Origin: Calditrichota bacterium
Lineage (GTDB): Bacteria; Calditrichota; Calditrichia; Calditrichales; Calditrichaceae
Reading direction: 5' to 3'
NCBI GenBank assembly: GCA_024278755.1
Contig: JAJRSO010000038.1
Location: 1-64,000, forward strand
DNA length: 64,000 bases
The notes under the pieces are model-generated. The model was given only the letters and a program-made list of their open reading frames with translations. It was not told where the DNA came from and ran no database searches. Below, in pieces: positions 17,248 to 24,384 of this stretch. Every line of letters begins with the position of its first letter. Position 1 is the stretch's first letter. A program made the position numbers and the translations under genes.

Positions 17248-18078
17248 TGTTTGCTCCCGGATTTTGAACATCATATAGGTGTCTCGTGAAAAACAAGGTG
17301 GCAATCTTTACGGATTGCCACGTATTACTCATATTTAAAAAATATACTATTTCATTTTGTGAGGGTAACACGAAAAAAAGCCGCGAATTTACACGGACGC
17401 ACAGATAGGACGAATGTTTTTTTATGCCAGATAAAACATTCGCATTAATTCGTGAAATTAAAGGCTTTTATAGTGAGTGCACGTATTGACCAAAATCGTT
17501 CAATGCCTGTTTAGAAAAAGATACCAAACAATTTTGTCGTAAGATTAAAAAAAGAGAGAGAAATCTGCAAATATAAGAATACCAAAAAACCGATGGTTTT
17601 TTGAATGGATATTTTTTCGACCTGTCCGCTTCTGGCGTGATGTAATGTATGGCTTATTTTTTTATATTTGTTCTTACCCGTACGCATCGACATAGAACCT
17701 TAAATATCATTATCCTCTCAAATAATTATTTGAAGCAAGTAAACCCACGATTTAAAAATAGATATTAAAAAACCATATTTACTCTTTTATTCACTAATAA
17801 AATTATTTATATTCGGGCAAAAATTGATTTATAAAATACGTCTTTCTTCCAGTAATTGATTTGTAGCTGAATTCAAATTAGTCGCATTTACTCTGCCAGC
17901 AACTGTTAAAAAGGACCATATTATTTCGTTTGGGCAGTATTTATTTAAATAAAATTATACCACCGATTTACACCGATGAAATGCATTAAAAACAGGCTCA
18001 ATTTGTTCGACCACTCCCCGGACGGATCAATATGGGATGTAAGAAATATGGTTTCACTCCACTTAAAGGAGGTGTATT
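17248..18078. other. Repeat-bearing intergenic region
   Basis: No convincing gene in 831 bases. A perfect hairpin GTGGCAATC/GATTGCCAC (17298-17321) lies downstream of the helicase gene but lacks a T-tract. A dispersed-repeat relative occupies about 17376-17485. A short phrase ACCGATTTACACCGATGAA (about 17962-17980) belongs to the same kind of low-information repeat. The rest is AT-rich. Confidence 0.5.
17376..17485 (+). repeat. Divergent relative of the dispersed CACGAAT repeat
   Basis: Contains CGCGAATTTACACGG, a GAATGTTTT/AAAACATTC hairpin in the middle and TTTTATAGTGAGT at its end. The first and last elements also occur in the two better-conserved copies at 19761-19886 and 32140-32265. 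It appears degenerate and carries no ORF. Limits are approximate. Confidence 0.4.
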
Positions 18079-19173
18079 ATGTTGTGCGTTTTATTTTGCA
18101 GGAAAAAAAGCTTTATAACTTTACCAAGACGATATATTCCTTTCCGGAATATATGGGTTTTTGTCCTGTTTTTCGTTTTATGGGTTTTACCGGCATATAT
18201 TCTTCAGGCGCAAAGTCTTCCGGGAGAGCACTCTTTTTCATCCTGTAAAAAAGAAGTGTACAGCCTTCAGTTTATTAATGAAGCAGATGGTTGGGCGGTC
18301 GGGAAAGACGGCGTTATTTTAAAAACAGTAAATGGCGGGGAAAGTTGGACAAAACAGTCAATTCAACAACATTTATACCTGAATGCTGTTCGTTTTGCAG
18401 ATGAAAAAACTGGTTATATCGTGGGTTATAACTGGAGCAAACAGCAGGGGATTATTTTAAAAACGGATAACGGCGGAATAGACTGGACGATGGTTTATTC
18501 CATAGAGAATCGAGTTCTAAACGCCGTTTTCTTTGTTGATACAAAGACCGGTTGGGCGGTTGGAGAACAAAACCTTATCCTAAAAACATCAGATGGAGGC
18601 GCACACTGGGAGGTTCAAAAAAGCACACTGGACGCCTGCTTTGAATCTATTTTTTTTATTGATAGCGAAAATGGCTGGATTGCCGGCTCTTACTACGATA
18701 ACGAGGATAAAGCTGTTATTCTGAAAACCAGCGATAGTGGAAAAACCTGGAAAAAACAGAGCTGTGGGCAGGCCACATGGATTCAGTCTCTTTATTTTAC
18801 GGATCAAAAAAACGGGTATGCCTGTGGTTGGCAGGAAGACATGGAAAAAGAAAAGACATCGGCAATTATTCTTAAAACAATCAACGGCGGAAACCGTTGG
18901 AGCCGTCAGTTAAAAAATGTAAACGGAATGCTAAATTCTATTTATTTTTGTAATGAAAAAACCGGCTGGGCAGCGGGATATAATCATCGCACAAAAGAAG
19001 AAGTACTTCTTAAAACTACCGATTCCGGCGCACATTGGCAATGCAAAAACTGTGGTATCCAATCCGAGATTTATACCATTCAGTTTATTGATGAGCAAAC
19101 CGGCTGGTTGGCCGGAGAGGGCGCCGTATATAAATCGGAGAATGGCGGCGAAAGCTTTGTGAGTGCAAAATAA
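18079..19173 (+). CDS. Secreted/membrane-anchored Ycf48/BNR-type beta-propeller protein
   Basis: The start is firm: AAAGGAGGTG lies 5-6 bases before ATG 18079. Residues about 25-45 are a strong hydrophobic stretch (signal peptide or anchor) after a long basic N-region. From about residue 60 there are six or more repeats of roughly 45 residues built on GWAVG...ILKTxNGGxxW, for example TGWAVGEQNLILKTSDGG. This is the Ycf48-like/BNR propeller pattern. Ycf48 itself assists photosystem II assembly, but bacterial homologues outside phototrophs have no agreed role. No C-terminal sorting domain is present, unlike the protein at 10712. It stands alone, flanked by long non-coding DNA. Confidence 0.75.
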   Translation: MLCVLFCRKKSFITLPRRYIPFRNIWVFVLFFVLWVLPAYILQAQSLPGEHSFSSCKKEVYSLQFINEADGWAVGKDGVILKTVNGGESWTKQSIQQHLYLNAVRFADEKTGYIVGYNWSKQQGIILKTDNGGIDWTMVYSIENRVLNAVFFVDTKTGWAVGEQNLILKTSDGGAHWEVQKSTLDACFESIFFIDSENGWIAGSYYDNEDKAVILKTSDSGKTWKKQSCGQATWIQSLYFTDQKNGYACGWQEDMEKEKTSAIILKTINGGNRWSRQLKNVNGMLNSIYFCNEKTGWAAGYNHRTKEEVLLKTTDSGAHWQCKNCGIQSEIYTIQFIDEQTGWLAGEGAVYKSENGGESFVSAK

Positions 19174-19493
19174 ACAGTTCCGCTTTATAATACACAAACG
19201 CAACATGTGCGCTATATTTTTTATGCCGGCAAAACGATAGAAAACTTTCAGGCAATAACAGCGTTTGGCTTGTTTATCATCATTTTATATCTATTTGCCA
19301 GAATAGCGCTTCGTCTCCGCAAATGTAGTGGAACAATAACTCCCACGGTACACGGCACGCTGGATTCTTTTTAAAGATAAAAAGAAAACGGTTGGAACAG
19401 CTAGCAGATAAAAAACGAAAGGAGCAGTCGTCTTATTATCGTCTGCCGGAAATAGAAAGAGTTTCTTTTAGATTTGTTTTTTAAAATCTAAAA

Positions 19494-19757
19494 TCAGGGA
19501 CATTCCGCATCCCCTTTGGGGCAGCTGTTGCAAAAGGAATGAAAACGGGGCGTCGACCAGCCGGTGCTTGTTTTATCCGAAATAAAATTATTGGTCATAA
19601 AACGGCAAACGCCATCGTTATCTTTATCGCTAAAAAGAACAGCGCCGCTCATTTTACGATACGGATTTTTAGAATCGCTGTAACGATTATATATCCATTT
19701 CATTATAATAGGCCTGATAAAAAATGCCGAAACTTCCGCCGGTATCTTTATCATCAA
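19494..19757 (-). pseudogene. Possible remnant of a cysteine-containing small protein gene
   Basis: An 87-residue minus-strand frame ending FCNSCPKGDAECP. Codon choice looks coding-like (GGC, GAT, AAC, GCG), unlike the surrounding AT-rich DNA. There is no ribosome-binding site before its first ATG, and the frame abuts the repeat at 19761. Beyond the repeat, on the same strand, a second frame (20065-19871) has a signal-peptide-like stretch (MIFILFLLYGFSHLLF). One reading is a secreted protein gene split by the repeat. I recognise no family. Confidence 0.3.
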
Positions 19758-19760
19758 TAT

Positions 19761-19886
19761 ATGAGTTCACTATAAAAACCACGAATTCCACGAATTTACA
19801 CGAATCTATTCAATGTAATTTCAATAAAAACAATCCGTGTCTTTCTGTGGAAATCAATGGCCATGCCTTTTTAAACTGGACTCATT
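19761..19886 (+). repeat. Dispersed ~125-bp repeat, copy A
   Basis: Begins near GAGTTCACTATAAAAACC and ends near ACTGGACTCAT. The central part, from ACACGAATCTATTC to TTTCTGTGGAAAT, is identical over nearly 60 bases to the reverse complement of copy B (32140-32265). It has no ORF and no obvious target-site duplication. Phrases such as CACGAATTTACACGAAT are known as low-information dispersed sequences in many bacterial genomes. The pair is close enough in sequence to suggest recent copying. Confidence 0.75.
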
Positions 19887-20557
19887 TTTTTATGGACTGA
19901 ACTGGTAATACCCAAATCTTTGGCATACCAATTTACTTCCTGTTCGAATAATAGATGTGAAAAACCATACAGTAAAAACAGTATAAATATCATGATCTTT
20001 GATTTGTGTTTCTTTTTTTGCTCCTTTGGTTTATTGAATGCTTTAAATATGTATCGATCCTGCAATATGTTTATTTACTAAAAAACATTCATTTTATTTA
20101 TTGGATTTTACTTTACTTGACTGTGCATTAGCCGCTTCGCGATCATTATTTAACCTTGTTTTTACTTGTTGATAAGCCGATGATTCGGATAAAATTTACT
20201 TTGGTAGGTTTTATTAAAACGCTAAAACTTGTCTAAGGCAATATTTAAATCGTGATTTACGCCATAGAGGTAACTATCGAAAAAGCCGGATTTAGAGACT
20301 GTATCAAGGCGTTTTTTCAAAATACGAAGCGCACGGTCAATGGACAAAAGGTCTTCTCCCAAAATCTTTTACCGCAACGAAATTATTCTCAGGCGGAGCC
20401 TTTGCCTTCTTCTTGGCAGAACCCGTATTCATTGCCTGAACCTAATGAGCCGCATCTTTTCGGGTTATTTCACACAGACTATGGTGGAAATGACAAGGTA
20501 TGGATCATTTTTTTTTTTGATTAATTAGGTTTTATGGGCATAAAGAGAATAGACTGG

Positions 20558-20577
20558 AATTGGCAGGGTGTTTGCTT
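20558..20577 (+). promoter_or_regulatory. Sigma54-type (-24/-12) promoter
   Basis: TTGGCAGGGTGTTTGCTTTT matches the sigma54 consensus TTGGCACGNNNNTTGCWT with GG at 20562-20563 and GC at 20574-20575, the exact required spacing. Transcription would begin near 20587, about 50 bases before the kinase at 20637. This would make the signalling cluster dependent on an NtrC-type activator such as the one at 47025-48389 (inference). Confidence 0.65.
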
Positions 20578-20636
20578 TTGAAACGGTATACAAAATATTT
20601 TTCAGGAACGAATAATTTACCAAAAGGAAATGGATA

Positions 20637-21488
20637 ATGACCCAGATCGAAAATTATGTTGATTTATACAATCAAATAAAACAAAATCTTAATAGTGTCA
20701 TATTTCACAACGAAAGCTGGTCAAATCTGGACACAATCCAAAATGTTACCGCTCAAAACAGCCTTCGGGAGCAACAGGAAGAGCCCCCAATAAGCCTTTC
20801 CAATATCAGGGAACTGGCGCATGATATCAATAATATGCTGGCGGTTATTTCGGGGTATCTCGAGTTAATAAAAGAAGAACCACAAGGAGACCAAGTTGAA
20901 TTATATATTGAGCGTAGTTTGGAGGCGGCCGGCATGCTTTCGGAATTAAATAAGCAGTACTTAAATGCCTCTCCACACTCAAAATCCTACGATAGTATAG
21001 ATTCTATCGTAAAGACGGTAAAGCAATCGCTTCTTGTTGTCATAGGCCTTCGTCCGGATATTCGCTATTCTATTTCCGTGCAACCGGGTACACATCTATT
21101 TGATATTAATCCTTTGCATCTTAGGCGTATCGTTCAGAATTTGGCAAAGAATGCTATTGAGGCAATGCCAGAGAGCGGTACGCTTTCCATTAAGTTTGAA
21201 AACGAAGAACGACGCTATGATACCGGATCGGGTTTTCAAACGCGGCCATATGTAAAAATGAGTTTTAAAGACGATGGTCGGGGAATTAGCAAAACAGAAC
21301 TAAAAAATATTTTTAATTCCGGATATACAACCAAACAAAATGGAACCGGGCTGGGGTTAAGAATTGCCCAATATCTGGTTCAGTATAATAACGGTCATAT
21401 TGATGTTTCATCTTCAAGAAAATCCGGAACGGTTTTTATGCTTCACTTTCCCGCCGTAAACTATCCGCAACTTAAGTTTTTTCTTTAA
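20637..21488 (+). CDS. Cytoplasmic sensor histidine kinase
   Basis: Soluble 283-residue kinase without membrane segments or a known sensor domain; residues 1-55 are unassigned. The dimerisation/phosphoacceptor helix carries His62 (ELAHDINNMLAVISGYLELI), in the HDxNN form seen in NtrB-like kinases. The ATPase domain is intact: N box NLAKNAIEAMPESG, G1 DDGRGIS, G2 GTGLGLRIAQYL. It is the first gene after a sigma54-type promoter. The receiver protein encoded next is the likely phosphate acceptor. How it senses is not visible. Partnership with the diiron protein at 22953 is suggested by synteny only. Confidence 0.88.
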   Translation: MTQIENYVDLYNQIKQNLNSVIFHNESWSNLDTIQNVTAQNSLREQQEEPPISLSNIRELAHDINNMLAVISGYLELIKEEPQGDQVELYIERSLEAAGMLSELNKQYLNASPHSKSYDSIDSIVKTVKQSLLVVIGLRPDIRYSISVQPGTHLFDINPLHLRRIVQNLAKNAIEAMPESGTLSIKFENEERRYDTGSGFQTRPYVKMSFKDDGRGISKTELKNIFNSGYTTKQNGTGLGLRIAQYLVQYNNGHIDVSSSRKSGTVFMLHFPAVNYPQLKFFL

Positions 21489-21593
21489 AAGTTCTTCTTT
21501 TTCTAAAGATAAATATGTAGAATACGAGTACTACAAGTTAGGTAAACGCATTTCAAAGAAGCAGATTAATCCGAATAAACAGGAAGTATACTA

Positions 21594-22601
21594 ATGTCCG
21601 ATACAGCTCCGTATACGATTTTACTTATTGATGATGAGGCGAATATATTAAAACTCTATTCTATGTTGCTTACCAAGTATGGCTATGTGGTGTATACGTT
21701 TGATAGCGCCATCGAAGCGCTTGAATTCATGAAAAAGGGCGAACATAAGATTGACCTGATTATTTCGGACCTGAATATGCCGGAGATGACGGGCTTACAG
21801 TTTTTGAATCAGATTAATAAAAATACAAAACATTCTTCCATCCCATTAATTTTTTTATCCGCTGTTTCCGACAGTAAGATTCATGTGGATGCGTATGAAT
21901 CCGGCGCCGTGGATTTTTTAACCAAGCCGGTACAGAAAGAAATATTTCTATCTAAAATAAAAGCTCTGCTTAAATCCTATTCGCTTAAAATCGTTCAGGA
22001 AAATATTTACCTCGAAGGTTCCCGGCCGGATAAAGAGGTAGACGATATTATCGCTGTTTGTGAGGCTGAGCGAATTTCGGGCTTTGCTGTTTTTCGGTAT
22101 GGTGGAAAATCTGCGGTTTTACATTTTAAAGGCGGTTTGCTGGAAGAAATTGAATGCGGCCCTTTGCAGGGAGCCGAAGCGCTCGAAGCCCTTTCGGCCT
22201 GGGAAACCTATTCTTTTTCTGTTTTTCAGGGACGATACGACGAACAGGTTGTCGAACGATTTTTACCGAGTCAACAGGACAAAAAGGCGGACCCGTCAGT
22301 CAATTTCCAAAAAGATAGCAGCCTCCCCTTAGAAGAAGGAATGCTGGAGATTGTTCATTTTCAGGATGATTTCCAAGCAGAATCTATGGAAAAATCAACA
22401 ATAAAGTTTAACCCGCTTTACCAGTTAAATAATGCATTTATCCACTCTGTTTCGGGTCTGATAAATCAGAAATTTATAACAGCAGAGCTGATGTTTACAG
22501 ACAATAAAGTATTGCAGGTAAATAAGTCCGGCGATTTAACCACAGCAATCGTATTTGAAAACAAAAAGTTCTGGCAGCGTTTTCAGGAGCAAAATGATTA
22601 G
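21594..22601 (+). CDS. Response regulator with receiver and PATAN (DUF4388) domains
   Basis: 335-residue protein. The receiver domain (about 8-125) has the acidic pair DDE at 13-15, phospho-acceptor Asp59 (IISDLNMPEMTG) and the conserved lysine in DFLTKPV. A PATAN/DUF4388-like domain follows (about 155-225, SGFAVFRYGGKSAVLHFKGG). The last 100 residues resemble a divergent further module. There is no DNA-binding domain, so output is likely protein-protein. PATAN regulators in cyanobacteria act on motility and transport complexes. The stop overlaps the next start (ATGATTAG). Confidence 0.82.
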   Translation: MSDTAPYTILLIDDEANILKLYSMLLTKYGYVVYTFDSAIEALEFMKKGEHKIDLIISDLNMPEMTGLQFLNQINKNTKHSSIPLIFLSAVSDSKIHVDAYESGAVDFLTKPVQKEIFLSKIKALLKSYSLKIVQENIYLEGSRPDKEVDDIIAVCEAERISGFAVFRYGGKSAVLHFKGGLLEEIECGPLQGAEALEALSAWETYSFSVFQGRYDEQVVERFLPSQQDKKADPSVNFQKDSSLPLEEGMLEIVHFQDDFQAESMEKSTIKFNPLYQLNNAFIHSVSGLINQKFITAELMFTDNKVLQVNKSGDLTTAIVFENKKFWQRFQEQND

Positions 22602-22938
22602 TCGTTATGAAATTGACGAAATGTTTCGACGTTTACAGGAAACGTCGGGAGTGTTGCATGCATTTTTGATTACAAGCGATCTAAATGTGTATGCCAGTGA
22701 CGAAAATATGATGCGAAACGATTCCGTTGAATTAAAAATAATTATGAAAGCGTCCCGCTTTCTGGACAGCATTCATGAGCAGACGAAAATGAATTTCAAA
22801 CAGGGACATTGGGCGTTTGAACGTCAATTATACAGTTTATATGCGGTGAATAATAACAAACTTTTACTTGTTCATTCGGAAAAACAGAATTGGGATAAAC
22901 TGGACGATTTAATAGTCGACTTTTTATTAACGTTATAA
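22594..22938 (+). CDS. Roadblock/LC7-like small protein
   Basis: The preferred start is ATG 22594, with AGGAGC at 22585-22590, giving 114 aa and overlapping the receiver-PATAN gene by 8 bases. The layout is a first helix (EIDEMFRRLQETSGV), then strand-rich segments HAFLITSDLNVYAS and QLYSLYAVNNNKLLLVHS, then a C-terminal helix. This matches the alpha-beta order of roadblock/LC7 (MglB-like) domains, which regulate small GTPases and signalling complexes. The sequence is divergent and the domain call is by pattern only. Translational coupling to its neighbour suggests a complex with it. Confidence 0.6.
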   Translation: MISRYEIDEMFRRLQETSGVLHAFLITSDLNVYASDENMMRNDSVELKIIMKASRFLDSIHEQTKMNFKQGHWAFERQLYSLYAVNNNKLLLVHSEKQNWDKLDDLIVDFLLTL

Positions 22939-22952
22939 AATTGGGGATGAAA

Positions 22953-24170
22953 ATGAGTGACAATGAAATTCGGTTAAACGAACCACAGAAAATTGCAAAC
23001 GGCATCTATTGGGTGGGGAAGCGTAGTGAAAAGGAACTGGAAGTAAATGTTTATCTGCGTGTATTTGAGGGCAACGGACATAAAATTAATATGTTAATCG
23101 ATCCCGGCCCCACAACCGATGTAGATATTATAAGCGATAAGATTGAAAAGGTGTTGGGCCCTGATTTTAAAATTCACTTTGCTTTTATCAACCATCAGGA
23201 CCCCGACGTGGCTATGAATGCCGTATATTTTCAGCGCCATTTTCCAAGCATGCAAATAATCACTACCGAAGACACCTGGCGATTGATTCGTTTTTTCGGT
23301 TTGAACCCGCAGCGTTTTATTGCCGTCGAAAAATATAAAAGTAGAAGAATCAGCCTTAAAACAGGGCATAAACTGGTATTTATTCCCACGCCTTACTGTC
23401 ATTTCCGCGGCGCCTGCGCCATTTATGATGAAACCGAACAGGTATTGTTCTCGGGAGATTTATTTGGCGGATTGTCGGAAAAACCGGATTTGTATGCCGG
23501 CGAGGATTACTGGAACGGAATGAAAATATTTCATCAAATTTATATGCCTGCCAATCTTGCGTTACACAATGCGGTTAATGCAATTCAAAAAGTGAATCCG
23601 AATCCCAAAATGATTGTTCCGCAACACGGAAGTATAATCAAAGATGCTCTGATTGCAAATTTTATGGAAAAAATAAAAAACCTTAAAGTGGGCCTTGATA
23701 TTACTTCCAATAATTCGCTTTTGGTGGAAAGCCATCTAAACACGGCCAATGAAATACTTAAAAATGTAAAATATAAGATTAACGAGACAATTGTTAACGA
23801 AGTTTTTGATGCTTTTAAATCGGACGGTTCGTTTCCGGAGATAATTATCTTTAATAAAGATAATCAAATAATCGGCTTTAATATCACGTTAAATGACGCC
23901 TTTCAAATGCTTATTGATAAACTTATTGTGGGACGCGAGAATACGGAAAAACGGCAAATAAGGCATATTATTTTAGATGCGCTGGCTAAATGGAATCTGC
24001 CCGCAGAACAGTTTAGTATTGAAGCAGATGAAAATACGGATGAGATGACAAATCTTGAAAGTAGTCAGATTTTCGAAGCGAATGAGGGAACTACTCAGGG
24101 GAAAGAAATAGAGCGCTTAAACATAAAAAAATTACTGGATTATTTTATTGAGCAGGGCGGCGGCGCGTAG
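22953..24170 (+). CDS. Metallo-beta-lactamase-fold diiron protein, oxygen-binding (ODP-like) sensor
   Basis: Start chosen at ATG 22953, since GGGG at 22943-22946 is well spaced for it. Residues 1-240 form a flavodiiron-type beta-lactamase domain. The usual HxExDH is NHQDPDV (His81, Asp83, Asp85, with Val in place of the last His). The remaining ligands appear as His in TPYCHFRGA, Asp in FSGDLFGG and His in PQHGS. There is no flavodoxin domain, so it is not an NO/O2 reductase of standard build. ODP proteins of this type bind oxygen at the diiron site and signal to chemotaxis kinases. The C-terminal 165 residues are unassigned. Encoded among kinases and a PATAN regulator. Confidence 0.78.
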   Translation: MSDNEIRLNEPQKIANGIYWVGKRSEKELEVNVYLRVFEGNGHKINMLIDPGPTTDVDIISDKIEKVLGPDFKIHFAFINHQDPDVAMNAVYFQRHFPSMQIITTEDTWRLIRFFGLNPQRFIAVEKYKSRRISLKTGHKLVFIPTPYCHFRGACAIYDETEQVLFSGDLFGGLSEKPDLYAGEDYWNGMKIFHQIYMPANLALHNAVNAIQKVNPNPKMIVPQHGSIIKDALIANFMEKIKNLKVGLDITSNNSLLVESHLNTANEILKNVKYKINETIVNEVFDAFKSDGSFPEIIIFNKDNQIIGFNITLNDAFQMLIDKLIVGRENTEKRQIRHIILDALAKWNLPAEQFSIEADENTDEMTNLESSQIFEANEGTTQGKEIERLNIKKLLDYFIEQGGGA

Positions 24171-24194
24171 TATTCGCAACTACTGGGTTTTCGA

Positions 24195-24362
24195 ATGCTG
24201 TTAAAAATTCCGCCCCATATTTTAAAAGAAAACAAGGTAGAAACACAAGAAGATTTAGTCGATATCGGCGTGACAACCAATACGGAATTTGCCGCCTACT
24301 TAATAAAAGCGGTGGAGAGTGTTTTAGGGAAACCTGTTCCGATGGAAATTATAGTTGTGTAA
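24195..24362 (+). CDS. Possible small protein (55 aa)
   Basis: ATG at 24195 gives a 55-residue frame, MLLKIPPHILKENKVETQED and onward, ending PMEIIVV. It sits in the 214-base gap between the diiron protein and the membrane kinase and fills most of it. Codon use resembles its neighbours. No good ribosome-binding site is visible and no family is recognised. It might be a remnant of a longer gene or a real accessory of the sensor cluster. Confidence 0.4.
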   Translation: MLLKIPPHILKENKVETQEDLVDIGVTTNTEFAAYLIKAVESVLGKPVPMEIIVV

Positions 24363-24384
24363 ATATGAATAGAGAGTAGTATCC

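Larger units (their letters stand above)
19174..20636. other. Long gene-poor region
   Basis: About 1.46 kb without a secure gene. It holds a possible gene remnant on the minus strand (19494-19757), one well-conserved dispersed repeat (19761-19886), further AT-rich DNA and, at the right end, a sigma54-type promoter for the signalling cluster. A frame at 20252-20524 has no recognisable motif and a run of eight T near its end. I do not call it a gene. Confidence 0.5.

Noticed and set aside
17298-17321. Hairpin after the helicase gene as a rho-independent terminator
   Set aside because: The stem is perfect, but no T-run follows, so it is mentioned only as a hairpin.
17976-18248. Open frame overlapping the start of the Ycf48-like gene
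   Set aside because: The overlapping frame at 18079 has a perfect Shine-Dalgarno sequence and clear repeats; the other has neither.
20252-20524. Open frame of 90 codons before the kinase gene
   Set aside because: No motif, no ribosome-binding site, long T-run near its end and overlap with the promoter region; composition looks non-coding.
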